Assembly (NCBI GenBank): GCA_035550655.1 | Contig: DASZOU010000013.1 | Location: 1-64,000, forward strand | DNA from: DASZTV01 sp035550655 | GTDB lineage: Bacteria > Actinomycetota > Actinomycetes > JAFAQI01 | Length of the DNA stretch: 64,000 nt | Direction of reading: 5' to 3' | Part shown: one piece after another, positions 1 through 8,671 of the stretch | How the letters are laid out: each line of letters begins with the position of its first letter | How positions within the stretch are numbered: position 1 is the stretch's first letter | Program-made: the position numbers and the translations under genes | The notes under the pieces: model-generated | What the model was told of the DNA's origin: nothing | What the model saw: the letters and a program-made list of their open reading frames with translations, nothing else | Database searches by the model: none

Positions 1-227
1 GCCGCCGGCCTTGCACCCTGATAGCCGACTGTTCGGATCAGTCACTCCCGGACCAACCCGAAACCTACGCCTCGGCACGCGTCACGCCAAGGGGTCAACC
101 CGCGCTGCCCGAAACGCGACCTTGACAACAAAGAGGCTTCGTTCCCGAGCGGAACCCGGACTGGTCGGCCACCTTTCAGCAGGCCCTAAACGGGCTGCTA
201 CTTAACTATAGTAAGTTGATCAACTCG
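1..227. other. intergenic region downstream of the tRNA pair, no gene seen
   Basis: I see no convincing coding sequence here; the short open frame in it has no recognisable product. An imperfect hairpin at 178-199 (arms AGCAG/CTGCT with an inner CCC/GGG and one bulge) lies just 3' of the minus-strand tRNA-Glu. It could help end or process the tRNA transcript, but no T-tract follows it, so a terminator call is weak. Confidence 0.4.
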
Positions 228-300
228 TAGTCCCAACGGGATTTGAACCCGCGCCGCCGCCTTGAGAGGGCGGTGTCCTAGGCCGCTAGACGATGGGACC
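228..300 (-). tRNA. tRNA-Glu (anticodon CTC)
   Basis: On the minus strand the sequence folds as a 73-nt cloverleaf. The acceptor arm starts GGTCCCA and is closed by TGGGACT with a terminal G-U pair. The anticodon stem CCGCC/GGCGG holds the loop CTCTCAA with anticodon CTC, and the T arm carries GGTTCAAATCC. The D arm TCGTCTAGCGGCCTAGGAC is typical of tRNA-Glu. CCA is not encoded. It is about 20 nt from tRNA-Gln and on the same strand as gltX, whose enzyme charges it. Confidence 0.95.
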
Positions 301-321
301 TTGACGCAATTTCTTGAGTCG

Positions 322-393
322 CTGGGGTACCAGGACTCGAACCTAGACTAACTGGGCCAGAACCAGTCGGGCTGCCAATTACCCCATACCCCA
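322..393 (-). tRNA. tRNA-Gln (anticodon CTG)
   Basis: The minus strand folds as a 72-nt cloverleaf. The acceptor TGGGGTA pairs with TACCCCA, the anticodon stem ACTGG/CCAGT holds the loop TTCTGGC (anticodon CTG), and the T arm has GGTTCGAGTCC. The weak first pair T1-A72 is the usual identity element of tRNA-Gln in organisms that make Gln-tRNA by transamidation. No glutaminyl-tRNA synthetase is seen in the window, whereas gltX and gatCAB are present. Confidence 0.95.
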
Positions 394-449
394 ATGGCAC
401 TTGTGGCCCGCTGGCAGCGGGCCGTCGACCAGAATAGCCCAGCCCGAAA

Positions 450-1871
450 TCAGTTCAGCGCGGCCTCAAGACGGACCAGCGTCCGGTCCTTGCCGAGCAG
501 TTCGATGGACTCGAACAGCGGCGGCGACACCGTGCTTCCGGTTACCGCGACCCGCAGTGGCCCGAAGGCGTGCTTGGGTTTCAGGCCGAGGCCGTCGACC
601 AACGCAGCTCGTAACGCGGTCTCGATCGCCGGCTTGTCGAACGTCGCCAGATCGTGCAGCGCCGCGCGCGCGGCCTCCAGCGCCGGCCGCGCGTCCGGAC
701 CCAGCTGCTTCGCCGCTGCCTCAGGGTCCACCGCAAACCGCTCGTCGAGCAGGAAGCCGACCATGCCGGCCGCCTCGAGCAACGTCGAGACCCGCTCCTG
801 CACGAGCGGCGCCGCCCGCGTGACCAGGTCCGCGGCCAGCCCGTCGATACCCATGAAGGACACCAGCCGCGAGGCGAGCTCGCCGACCGGCAGCTCACGG
901 ATGTAGTGGCCTGACAGCCAGCGCAGCTTGTCGACGTCGAACACCGGCCCGACGGGATTCACCCGCGCCCAGTCGAACGACGCAACCATCTCCTCGAAGC
1001 TGAAGATCTCCTGCCCTTCGGGGAGCGAGTAGCCCATCAGCGCCAGGAAGTTGCGCAGCGCCTCCGGCAGGAACCCCTGCTCGACGAACCAGGTCAGCCG
1101 TGCCGCCGGGTTCTTCCGCTTCGAGATCTTCGACTTGTCCGTGTTGCGAAGCAGCGGCATGTGCGCGAACTGCGGCCGCTCCCAGCCCATCCAGTCGTAG
1201 AGCAGGATGTGCTTCGGCGTCGAGGCGATCCACTCCTCGCCGCGCACGACGTGCGTGATCCCCATCTCGTGGTCGTCGACGACGTTGGCGAGGTGGTACG
1301 TCGGGAAGCCGTCGGTCTTCATCAGCACCTGGTCGTCGGGACGCGGTGCGTTGACCTCGCCGCGGATCAGGTCCGCGAACGACAGCGGCGCGTCGTCCGG
1401 GATCAGCATCCGCACCACGGGCTGCTCGGAGAACCCGGGCAAAGCCGCCCGCTCGTCTCGCGTCTTGCCGACGCACAGCCGGTCGTAGCCGGTTGGCTGC
1501 TTGGCCTTCTGCTGCTCCTCGCGCATCTGGGTGAGCCGCTGCGGCGAGCACCAGCAGTGGTACGCGTGTCCGCTCTCGATCAGCGCGTCCACCACCGGCC
1601 GGTAGCTGTCCAGCCGCTCCGACTGCCGGTACGGCGCGAACGGGCCCCCGACATCCGGCCCCTCGTCCCAGTCCAACCCGAGCCAGTGCAGCGTGTCGTA
1701 GATCTGCTGCTCGCTGCCCTCGTGCAGCCGGGCCCGGTCGGTGTCCTCCACGCGCAGCACGAAGGCACCGCCCTCGTGACGAGCGAAGGCAAGGTTGAAC
1801 AGCGACATGTACGCCGTGCCCACGTGCGGGTCACCGGTCGGGGACGGCGCGACCCGCACCCTCACGGTCAT
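450..1871 (-). CDS. gltX: glutamate--tRNA ligase
   Basis: Class I aminoacyl-tRNA synthetase of 473 residues that loads glutamate on tRNA-Glu, and probably also on tRNA-Gln for GatCAB to amidate. The Rossmann part opens with APSPTGDPHVGTA (HIGH-type motif HVGT near residues 16-19), and the KMSKS-type loop reads KISKR at 248-252. Both lie where the family has them, and the length is normal. The frame is open for another 102 codons upstream, but that stretch is the antisense of the neighbouring hydrolase gene. The ATG at 1871 overlaps the TGA of that gene (ATGA), which suggests translational coupling. The two tRNAs follow downstream on the same strand. Confidence 0.96.
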   Translation of the reverse strand: MTVRVRVAPSPTGDPHVGTAYMSLFNLAFARHEGGAFVLRVEDTDRARLHEGSEQQIYDTLHWLGLDWDEGPDVGGPFAPYRQSERLDSYRPVVDALIESGHAYHCWCSPQRLTQMREEQQKAKQPTGYDRLCVGKTRDERAALPGFSEQPVVRMLIPDDAPLSFADLIRGEVNAPRPDDQVLMKTDGFPTYHLANVVDDHEMGITHVVRGEEWIASTPKHILLYDWMGWERPQFAHMPLLRNTDKSKISKRKNPAARLTWFVEQGFLPEALRNFLALMGYSLPEGQEIFSFEEMVASFDWARVNPVGPVFDVDKLRWLSGHYIRELPVGELASRLVSFMGIDGLAADLVTRAAPLVQERVSTLLEAAGMVGFLLDERFAVDPEAAAKQLGPDARPALEAARAALHDLATFDKPAIETALRAALVDGLGLKPKHAFGPLRVAVTGSTVSPPLFESIELLGKDRTLVRLEAALN

Positions 1872-2626
1872 CGCGCGACCACGTTGTTGGTCAGCACACC
1901 GATGCCCTCGATCTCGACCGCCACCGAGTCCCCCACCTGCATCGGGCCGATCCCTTCCGGCGTACCGGTGAGGATCACGTCGCCGGGTAGCAGCGTCATG
2001 CAGGAGGTGATGTACGCGATCAGCGACGGGATCTTGTGCACGATCATCGACGTCCGGGCGTCTTGCTTCACCTCGCCGTTCAGTCGTGTGGTGATCCGCA
2101 AGTCGCTGGGATCGACGTCGGTCTCGATCCACGGCCCCAACGGGCAGAACGTGTCGTAGCCCTTCGCTCTCGACCACTGCCCGTCGGTCTTCTGCTGGTC
2201 ACGAGCGGTCACGTCGTTGGCGCAGGTGTAACCCAGCACGGTGTCCATCGCACGCTCTTCCGGCACGTCGCGGCACAACCGGCTGATCACGACGGCGAGC
2301 TCGCCCTCGAAGTCGACCCGCTCGGACGAGGCCGGCGAAGCGATGGCGTCGCCCGTCGCGATGACCGACGTCGACGGCTTAAGGAAGATCAGCGGTCGTT
2401 CCGGCACCTCGCCGCCCATCTCCGCGGCGTGCTCGGCATAGTTCTTCCCGATCGCGACGACCTTGCTCGGCAGCACCGGTGCCAGCAGCTTCACGGCTGA
2501 CAGCGGCACCCGGCCACCGGTGAACTCGACCGGCGCGAACGGGTGCGCCGTGATCTGCGCGACCGTGTCGTCCTCGACCACGCCGAACGACACATCACCG
2601 TCGTAGGAGAACCTCGCGATGCGCAC
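1868..2626 (-). CDS. fumarylacetoacetate hydrolase family protein
   Basis: 252 residues with the FAH fold, a metal-dependent hydrolase/isomerase family acting on 2-oxo or fumarylpyruvate-like acids. The N-terminal cap is followed by SKVVAIGKNYAEHAAEMG and the metal-binding signature DFEGELAVVI (Glu107, Glu109) with Asp138 in CANDVTARD. The true substrate cannot be read; fumarylpyruvate hydrolase, oxaloacetate tautomerase and 5-carboxymethyl-2-hydroxymuconate isomerase relatives look alike. The GTG start at 2626 follows the TAG of the aldo/keto reductase without a gap, and the stop overlaps the gltX start, so the three genes look like one operon. An FAH gene beside gltX is a conserved actinobacterial arrangement (Rv2993c/Rv2992c). 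Confidence 0.88.
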   Translation of the reverse strand: MRIARFSYDGDVSFGVVEDDTVAQITAHPFAPVEFTGGRVPLSAVKLLAPVLPSKVVAIGKNYAEHAAEMGGEVPERPLIFLKPSTSVIATGDAIASPASSERVDFEGELAVVISRLCRDVPEERAMDTVLGYTCANDVTARDQQKTDGQWSRAKGYDTFCPLGPWIETDVDPSDLRITTRLNGEVKQDARTSMIVHKIPSLIAYITSCMTLLPGDVILTGTPEGIGPMQVGDSVAVEIEGIGVLTNNVVAR

Positions 2627-3556
2627 CTAACGCAGTTTATTGAGCGCCTTCAGATCGTCCGGGGACGGCACCCACTCCCCCGCCGCCACGTTCGCGTGGA
2701 TCTGCTCGGGCTTGGTCGCGCCTGCGATCACCGACGCCACCTGACGCTGGGCGGCCAGACCGCCGATCGCGACCTCGAGCATCGAGAGGTCGCGCTCCTT
2801 GGCGTACGCCTCGAGCGCCTCCACCTTGTCAAACCGCTCGTCGCTCAGCCAGCTCGACCAGCCCGCGGCGCCGAGCCGGGTTCCCTCCGGCGCGGCTTCG
2901 CCACGACGGTACTTGCCCGTGAGCAGCCCGTTCCCCAACGGGAAGAACGGCAGGATCCCGACACCGAAGCGTTTACAGGCCGGTGTCAGCTCGGCCTCGA
3001 CGCTTCGCTCGATCAGGCTGTAGTGGTTCTGCGCGCTGATGAAGCGCGGATGCCCGCCGCTTCGCGCCGTCCAGTCGGCGTCGGCGAGCTGCCACGCCGC
3101 GAAGTTCGAGCACCCGACGTAGCGCACCTTGCCCTCCTCGACCAGCTCGTGCAGTGCGCTGAGGGTCTCCTCGATCGGGGTCGACGGGTCCGGCGAGTGC
3201 ATCTGGTACAGGTCGATCCAGTCCGTCCGCAACCGTCGCAGCGACGACTCCACCGCCTTGCGGATATACCGCCGCGATCCGCGCGCGCCCCAGTCCGGCC
3301 CGAGCTTGCCTCCCATGTCGTTGCCAAACTTGGTCGCCAGCACGATGTCAGCGCGCGCCGCGCCGAGAACCTCGCCGAGGAAGTCCTCCGACTCGCCGTA
3401 GATGTCCGCGGTGTCGAACAGTGTGATGCCGGCATCCAGCGCGGCGTGCACCACCGCGCGCGTCTGCTCGAGATCGATCCGGCGGCCGAAGTTGTTGCAG
3501 CCGAGTCCGACCACCGAAACCCGAAGCCCTGAATCGCCTAGCGCCCGAAACTCCAC
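2627..3556 (-). CDS. aldo/keto reductase
   Basis: 309-residue NADPH-dependent oxidoreductase with the TIM-barrel AKR fold. The catalytic tetrad is visible as Asp48 and Tyr53 in FDTADIYG, Lys76 in LATKFGN and His120 in YQMHSPD. The cofactor-binding C-terminal part (VIAGATKPEQI) is present. It resembles the YajO/Tas-like subgroup (AKR11-13) with broad carbonyl substrates; the physiological substrate is unknown. The GTG at 3556 lies 13 nt after the cimA stop and the gene abuts the FAH gene, so it is probably the middle of the cimA-to-gltX transcription unit. Confidence 0.9.
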   Translation of the reverse strand: MEFRALGDSGLRVSVVGLGCNNFGRRIDLEQTRAVVHAALDAGITLFDTADIYGESEDFLGEVLGAARADIVLATKFGNDMGGKLGPDWGARGSRRYIRKAVESSLRRLRTDWIDLYQMHSPDPSTPIEETLSALHELVEEGKVRYVGCSNFAAWQLADADWTARSGGHPRFISAQNHYSLIERSVEAELTPACKRFGVGILPFFPLGNGLLTGKYRRGEAAPEGTRLGAAGWSSWLSDERFDKVEALEAYAKERDLSMLEVAIGGLAAQRQVASVIAGATKPEQIHANVAAGEWVPSPDDLKALNKLR

Positions 3557-3569
3557 GGGGCTCAGCCTG

Positions 3570-5162
3570 TCATGGCGCGTTGGACTTCGAGATCAGCAGA
3601 CCGAAGGTGTAGGCGTCGTCAAGGGCCTGCCAGGACGCCGCGATGACGTTCTCGTCCACCCCGACGGTGTCCCACTCCCGCTCGCCGTTGGTGGTCCGCA
3701 CCAGCACCCGTGTGATCGCTCCGGTGCCGTGCGCCCCCTCGAGGATGCGCACCTTGTAGTCGACCAGCTCAAGCTTTCCCAGCTGCGGGTAGAACGGCTC
3801 CAGCGCCTTGCGCAGCGCCATGTCGAGGGCGTTGACCGGACCGTTTCCCTCACCGATCGCGACGATCCGCTCTTCGCCGACGAACAGCTTGACCGTCGCC
3901 TCCGAGGTCCCGCCGTGCTCCTCCGTGCCGTCGGTGATCACGCGATACGCCTCGAGCACGAACGGCCGCGCCCGCTCGCCGTCGACCTCCTCGCGCAGCA
4001 TCAGCTCGAAGGACGCCTCCGCGGCCTCGAACGAGTACCCCTCAGCCTCCATCCGCTTGACCCGCTCGATCACCCGACCGACGACCTCGCGGTCGACCTC
4101 GATGTCGAGCTCGCGCGCCTTGAGCTCAACGCTCGCCCGGCCGGCGAGCTCGGACACCAGCACTCGCATGTCGTTGCCGACGAGCGCGGGATCGGTGTGC
4201 TGATAAAGGTCCGGGTCGACCTTGAGGGCCGAGGCGTGCAGTCCCGCCTTGTGGGCGAATGCACTCGCGCCGACCCACGGTTGGTGGTCGTCGGGCGCGA
4301 TGTTGGCCAGCTCCGCGATTGCGTGGCTGACCCGGACCAGCTCTGAGATTGCCCCTTCGGGCAGTACCGGAAGCTCCAGCTTGAGCTGCAGACCGGCGAC
4401 GATGGAGAACAGGTCGGCGTTGCCGGCCCGCTCGCCGTACCCGTTCGCCGTTCCCTGCACGTGCGTCGCACCGGCCTGTACGGCGGCAAGCGAGTTCGCG
4501 ACGGCACATGCGGTGTCGTCGTGGGCATGGATCCCGATGCGGGTCTCAGGGTGAGCGAGCCAGCCGACGACTTCGCCGACGACATCCGTCAGGCGGGTCG
4601 GCAGCATCCCGCCGTTGGTGTCGCACAACGCGACGACCTCGGCGCCCGCCTCGGCGGCGGTCGCGAGGACCTCGAGCGCGTATTCACGGTTGAGGTGGTA
4701 GCCGTCGAAGAAGTGCTCGGCGTCGAGAAAGACCCGCCGCCCCTCGGCACGCAGGAACGACACGGTGTCGCGCACCATTGCGAGGTTCTCCTCGAGCGTC
4801 GTCCGCAGCGCGCGCTCGACGTGTCCGGTGTGCGACTTCGCGACGAGGGTGACAACCGGCGTCTGCGCGTCGACCAGAGCGCGCACCTGCGGGTCGTCGG
4901 CGGCAGCCACACCGGCCTTGCGGGTGGCGCCGAAGGCCGCGAGCACCGCGTTCTTCAGCTGCAGGTCACCCGCCGCCGCGCGGCGGAAGAAGGCCTCGTC
5001 CTTCGGGTTGGCACCCGGCCAGCCCCCCTCGATGAAGCCGACGCCGAGCGAGTCGAGGTGCGCGGCGACCGCGAGCTTGTCGTCGACAGACAGCGACAGG
5101 CCTTCCATCTGCGATCCGTCGCGCAGCGTCGTGTCGTAGACGTGCAGGTCGGTGAGTGCCAC
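3570..5162 (-). CDS. cimA: citramalate synthase
   Basis: 530-residue homologue of the LeuA/HCS/CimA family that condenses acetyl-CoA with pyruvate to (R)-citramalate, opening the threonine-independent route to isoleucine. The TIM barrel begins with HVYDTTLRDGSQMEG (metal and substrate motif). The metal-binding GIHAHDDTACAVANS and the C-terminal LeuA dimer/regulatory domain (NGPVNALDMALRKAL) follow. The segment FIEGGWPGANPKD is characteristic of the long CimA subfamily rather than LeuA, and a separate LeuA is present at 14368-16059. The GTG at 5162 is preceded by AAGGGA. The open frame continues upstream to 5279, but that part is the terminator-like attenuator described separately. Confidence 0.9.
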   Translation of the reverse strand: MALTDLHVYDTTLRDGSQMEGLSLSVDDKLAVAAHLDSLGVGFIEGGWPGANPKDEAFFRRAAAGDLQLKNAVLAAFGATRKAGVAAADDPQVRALVDAQTPVVTLVAKSHTGHVERALRTTLEENLAMVRDTVSFLRAEGRRVFLDAEHFFDGYHLNREYALEVLATAAEAGAEVVALCDTNGGMLPTRLTDVVGEVVGWLAHPETRIGIHAHDDTACAVANSLAAVQAGATHVQGTANGYGERAGNADLFSIVAGLQLKLELPVLPEGAISELVRVSHAIAELANIAPDDHQPWVGASAFAHKAGLHASALKVDPDLYQHTDPALVGNDMRVLVSELAGRASVELKARELDIEVDREVVGRVIERVKRMEAEGYSFEAAEASFELMLREEVDGERARPFVLEAYRVITDGTEEHGGTSEATVKLFVGEERIVAIGEGNGPVNALDMALRKALEPFYPQLGKLELVDYKVRILEGAHGTGAITRVLVRTTNGEREWDTVGVDENVIAASWQALDDAYTFGLLISKSNAP

Positions 5163-5204
5163 CGGTTCGGTCCCTTCGAGGAGGTGTCTGTCGCGTGTGA
5201 TCCC

Positions 5205-5244
5205 AACAAAAAACCCCCGACCCTTCACAAGGGCAGCGGGGGTT
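5205..5244 (-). terminator. intrinsic terminator / putative attenuator upstream of cimA
   Basis: On the minus strand AACCCCCG (5244-5237) pairs with CGGGGGTT (5219-5212). An inner CCCTT/AAGGG helix lies within, and the right arm runs into six T residues (5213-5208). This is a strong rho-independent terminator. It sits between the purT stop and the cimA start, and also directly after a 12-bp hairpin (5276-5265 paired with 5255-5244) that contains the stop codon of a short Ile/Val-containing ORF. It could simply end the purT transcript, but the arrangement fits an attenuator of cimA. Confidence 0.8.
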
Positions 5245-5262
5245 GCGCGTCGGCTGTGGTGC

Positions 5263-5322
5263 TTAGCCGACGCGCACACAAATAATCGTGGCGGAGAACG
5301 TCACGAGATCAGTCTTCGTCAC
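5263..5322 (-). CDS. putative cimA leader peptide
   Basis: A 19-codon ORF (GTG at 5322, TAA at 5265-5263) reads MTKTDLVTFSATIICVRVG; a second in-frame GTG at 5304 would give 13 residues. The codons before the stop (Ile Ile Cys Val Arg Val Gly) include the end product of the pathway that CimA starts. The stop codon lies at the tip of the left arm of a 12-bp hairpin that immediately precedes the cimA terminator, the usual geometry of ribosome-mediated attenuation. No good ribosome-binding site is visible. The call rests on position and codon content only. Confidence 0.5.
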   Translation of the reverse strand: MTKTDLVTFSATIICVRVG

Positions 5323-5336
5323 GGACCCGCAATCGG

Positions 5337-6509
5337 TCAAGCCGGAGCATCGACGGGGACCACCGACATCGCTCCGGCCGCGGCTTGCGCGCGGCTCCTG
5401 GCCGCATCGACATCGTCCCCACTGGCGACGGCGACCGCCATGCGGCGGCCCGGATGAGCTGACGGCTTGCCGAACACCCGCACCAGGGTGTCCGGGCCGC
5501 TCAGTGCCTGCCCGACCCCGGCGACCGTCGGCGCATCGATCTCACGATCGGCGAGCACCACCGCGCTGGCGGAGGGCCGGACGTTTGCGACATCGTCGGG
5601 CCGCACCGGCAGTCCGAGGATCGCCCGCACATGCAGGCCGAACTCGCTCGTTGCCTGGCTGACAAGCGTCACCAGGCCCGTGTCGTGGGGCCGCGGGCTG
5701 ACTTCGCTGAAGAGCACCTGGTCATCGGGCGTGACGAACAGCTCCACCCCGAACACGCCGCGTCCGCCGAGCTCATCGGTGATCCTGACTGCGATGTCGG
5801 TCGCACGGCTCAGCGCAAGGTCCGACATCGGCTGCGGCTGCCACGACTCGCGGTAGTCGCCGCCCTCCTGACGGTGCCCGATCGGTGGGCAGCACGTCGT
5901 GCCTGCAGCGTGCCGGACGGTCAGCAAGGTGATCTCGTAGGCGAACTCGACGAAGCCCTCGACGATGACGGCCTGGTCCGCGACGCGACCGCACGTGCGT
6001 GCGTATCGCCACGCCGCCAGCGGGTCGTCGTCGACCCCCACCACTGACTGACCCTTGCCGGACGAGCTCATTACGGGCTTCACGACACAGGGCCGCCCCA
6101 GCGACTCCACCGCGGCGACGTACTCCGCCTCAGTGGTCGCGAACCGGTAAGGAGAGGTCGGCAGACCCAGGGTCTCCGCGGCGAGGCGGCGGATGCCCTC
6201 CCGATCCATCGTGAGCCGCGCCGCACGAGCCGTGGGGATGACGGTCCAGCCCTCGCCTTCGAGGTCGACGAGGGATTCGGTCGCGATCGCCTCGACCTCC
6301 GGTACGACGAAGTCCGGTCGAGTCTCTTCGACAAGTGCCCGCACGGCAGCGGGGTCGAGCATGTCGAGCACGCGCCGATGAGGGGTGACCTGCATCGCAG
6401 GCGCGTCGTCGTACCGATCCGCCGCGATGACCTCGACGCCGAGTGCCGCCGCCTCCAGCGCCACCTCCTTGCCGAGCTCCCCGGCGCCAAGAAGAAGCAG
6501 TCGCGTCAC
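5337..6509 (-). CDS. purT: formate-dependent phosphoribosylglycinamide formyltransferase
   Basis: 390-residue ATP-grasp enzyme that makes formyl-GAR from GAR, formate and ATP in purine synthesis. It begins TRLLLLGAGELGKEVALEA (the N-terminal nucleotide-fold motif of PurT/PurK). The ATP-grasp core carries PCVVKPVMSSSGKGQSVV, and the metal/ATP site is in FGVELFVTPDDQVLFSEVSPRPHDTG. The length matches PurT (about 392). The frame is open further upstream, but the GTG at 6509 is where homology starts. It has no Shine-Dalgarno but TAGCGT at 6517-6522 stands 7 nt before it, as for a leaderless mRNA. The gene lies 35 nt after the ilvE stop. Confidence 0.93.
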   Translation of the reverse strand: MTRLLLLGAGELGKEVALEAAALGVEVIAADRYDDAPAMQVTPHRRVLDMLDPAAVRALVEETRPDFVVPEVEAIATESLVDLEGEGWTVIPTARAARLTMDREGIRRLAAETLGLPTSPYRFATTEAEYVAAVESLGRPCVVKPVMSSSGKGQSVVGVDDDPLAAWRYARTCGRVADQAVIVEGFVEFAYEITLLTVRHAAGTTCCPPIGHRQEGGDYRESWQPQPMSDLALSRATDIAVRITDELGGRGVFGVELFVTPDDQVLFSEVSPRPHDTGLVTLVSQATSEFGLHVRAILGLPVRPDDVANVRPSASAVVLADREIDAPTVAGVGQALSGPDTLVRVFGKPSAHPGRRMAVAVASGDDVDAARSRAQAAAGAMSVVPVDAPA

Positions 6510-6544
6510 GGAGCGCACGCTATGACGGAAGCGATACCCCCTTG

Positions 6545-7624
6545 CTACGCGACTCGGTGCATCCAGCCGTGGGTGTCGGGCGTACGGCCGTACTGCAGGT
6601 CGATCAGGGCCGCCCGCAGCTTCGTCGCCACCGGGGTCTCGGCCGGCGAGGTGACCTCCCCGCTGTGCCACTTCAGGGTGCCGATCGGGACGATCACCGC
6701 CGCCGTTCCGCAGGCGAAAACCTCGGTGATCCGGCCGGTGTCCACGCCCTTGCGCCACTCGTCGATGTCGACTCGGCGCTCCTCGACCTCGTGCCCGAGT
6801 TCGCCGGCAAGGGTCTTCAGCGCGTCGCGCGTGCCACCCTCGAGGATCGTGCCGGTCAGCTCAGGGGTGACGAGCGTGCCGTCGTCCTGCACGAACCAGA
6901 GGTTCATGCCGCCGAGCTCCTCGACCCACCGCCGCTCGGTCGAGTCGAGGAAGAGCACCTGGTCGCAGCCGTTCGCGATGCCCTCCTGCTGAGCGACGAG
7001 GCTCGCTGCGTAGTTGCCGCTGCACTTGGCGGCACCGGTCCCGCCCGGCGCGGCGCGCGTGTAGTCCTCCGACAGCCAGATCGTGACCTGCTTGGCACCC
7101 GAGGAGAAGTACGGGCCGACCGGGGACGCGATCACGAGGAAGGTGACGTGCGACGCGGGCTTCACGCCGAGGCCCACCTCGGTCGCCATCATGAACGGAC
7201 GCAGGTAGAGGCTGGCCTCACCGTCGCCCGGCACCCACCTGGCATCGATGCTGACCAGCTGATCCGACGCCGCGACGAAATCCTCGAGCGGGAGGTCGGG
7301 CAGCGCCAGGCGGTGCGCAGACCGGTTGAAGCGCTCGGCGTTGAAGCCAGGCCGGAACGTCGCGATGCCGCCATCGGGCTGGCGGTATGCCTTGAAGCCT
7401 TCGAAGATCGCCTGCCCGTAGTGAAAGACGTGAGTGGCGGGGTCGAGGCTGAGCGGACCGTACGGGCGTACCCGCGCGTTGTGCCAGCCGGCGTCGGGCG
7501 TCCACTCCACCGTGACCATGTGGTCGGTGAAGTACTTGCCGAACCCCGGCGCCGCGAGGATCTCGGCCAGACGCTCGGGTGAGGTCGGTTGCGACGTCGG
7601 CTCGACGCTGAACTCAACAGCCAT
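6545..7624 (-). CDS. ilvE: branched-chain amino acid aminotransferase
   Basis: 359-residue fold-type IV PLP enzyme that transaminates the 2-oxo acids of leucine, isoleucine and valine, the last step of their synthesis. The family signature THVFHYGQAIFEGFKAY is at 64-80 and the Schiff-base lysine is Lys200 in GTGAAKCSGNYAASL. Length and ends are normal for the bacterial/actinobacterial IlvE type. The ATG at 7624 follows the leuB stop by 9 nt, so leuB-ilvE probably form an operon. A TAATCT hexamer 6 nt upstream overlaps the leuB stop codon and might also start a leaderless message. Confidence 0.95.
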   Translation of the reverse strand: MAVEFSVEPTSQPTSPERLAEILAAPGFGKYFTDHMVTVEWTPDAGWHNARVRPYGPLSLDPATHVFHYGQAIFEGFKAYRQPDGGIATFRPGFNAERFNRSAHRLALPDLPLEDFVAASDQLVSIDARWVPGDGEASLYLRPFMMATEVGLGVKPASHVTFLVIASPVGPYFSSGAKQVTIWLSEDYTRAAPGGTGAAKCSGNYAASLVAQQEGIANGCDQVLFLDSTERRWVEELGGMNLWFVQDDGTLVTPELTGTILEGGTRDALKTLAGELGHEVEERRVDIDEWRKGVDTGRITEVFACGTAAVIVPIGTLKWHSGEVTSPAETPVATKLRAALIDLQYGRTPDTHGWMHRVA

Positions 7625-7633
7625 GGTCCGAGA

Positions 7634-8671
7634 TTAGGTCAGGCGAGCGGTGATCGCATCCCCGATATCGCTCGTGCTGCGCTTGGAATCGCCGCGTTCG
7701 GCAAGATCAGCTGCCGCTGCGGACTCGACCCGCTTGGCGGCGTCGTGCAGCGACAGCGAGTCGAGCAGCATCGCGACCGATAGCACCGTGGCAGTCGGGT
7801 CGGCGAGGCCCTGCCCGGCGATGTCGGGAGCGCTGCCGTGCACCGGCTCGAACATGCTGGGCGCCGTCCCGTCGACGTTGAGGTTGCCGCTTGCCGCGAG
7901 CCCGATGCCGCCGGCGATCGCTGCGCCGAGGTCGGTGACGATGTCACCGAACAGGTTGTCCGTGACCACCACGTCGAAGCGCTCGGGCTGCGTGACGAAG
8001 TACAGGCAGGCCGCGTCAACGTGTGCGTAGTCGACGCTCACATCCGGAAAGTCGGCGGCGACCTCGTCGACAGTCCGCTGCCAGAGCCCGCCGGCATGGA
8101 CCAGCACGTTGGTCTTGTGCACCAGGGTCAGCTTCTTGCGCGGCCGCGCCGAGGCACGGGCGAAGGCGTCGCGCACCACTCGCTCCACGCCGTACCGCGT
8201 GTTCACGCTCTCCTCGTTGGCGACTTCGTTCGGGGTGCCGGAGCGCATCGAGCCACCGACTCCGACGTACGGCCCTTCGGTGCCTTCCCGGACGACGACC
8301 ATGTCGATCTGCGCCGGCTCGACGCCCGCGAGCGGGGTTGAGACCCCCGGGTACAGCTTCACCGGGCGCAGGTTGACGGCGTGCTCGAAGGCGAAGCGCA
8401 GCTTGAGGAGCAGGCCGCGCTCGAGCACGCCGGACGGCACCGTCGGGTCGCCGACCGCGCCGAGCAGGATCGCGTCGTGCTGCCGCAGCTCCTCGAGGAC
8501 GCTGTCGGGCAGCGTCTCACCGGTGCGATGCCACCGTGCGGCGCCGAGGTCGTAGTCGGTCGTCTCGACCTTGACGCCGTCGGGCTCGACCGCAGCGCGA
8601 AGGACCTTCAGGCCCTCGGCGACGACCTCCTGACCAATGCCGTCGCCGGCGATCACCGCAATGCTCGTCAC
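7634..8671 (-). CDS. leuB: 3-isopropylmalate dehydrogenase
   Basis: 345-residue NAD-dependent beta-decarboxylating dehydrogenase of leucine synthesis. It begins TSIAVIAGDGIGQEV, contains LLGAVGDPTVPSG, and has the metal-binding aspartates in HVDAACLYFV and DNLFGDIVTDLGA. The frame is open far upstream (to about 9973), but only across the repeat island and the antisense of the EamA gene; homology starts at the GTG at 8671. TAACCT at 8680-8685 is 8 nt upstream and there is no ribosome-binding site, so a leaderless message is likely. The promoter must lie in or next to the inverted-repeat island. Confidence 0.95.
   Translation of the reverse strand: MTSIAVIAGDGIGQEVVAEGLKVLRAAVEPDGVKVETTDYDLGAARWHRTGETLPDSVLEELRQHDAILLGAVGDPTVPSGVLERGLLLKLRFAFEHAVNLRPVKLYPGVSTPLAGVEPAQIDMVVVREGTEGPYVGVGGSMRSGTPNEVANEESVNTRYGVERVVRDAFARASARPRKKLTLVHKTNVLVHAGGLWQRTVDEVAADFPDVSVDYAHVDAACLYFVTQPERFDVVVTDNLFGDIVTDLGAAIAGGIGLAASGNLNVDGTAPSMFEPVHGSAPDIAGQGLADPTATVLSVAMLLDSLSLHDAAKRVESAAAADLAERGDSKRSTSDIGDAITARLT

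Noticed and set aside
1872..2177. 102-codon N-terminal extension of gltX in the same frame
   Set aside because: It is the antisense of the FAH gene, is Arg/Asp-rich and has no homology; gltX starts with VRVRVAPSPTGDPHVG at 1871.
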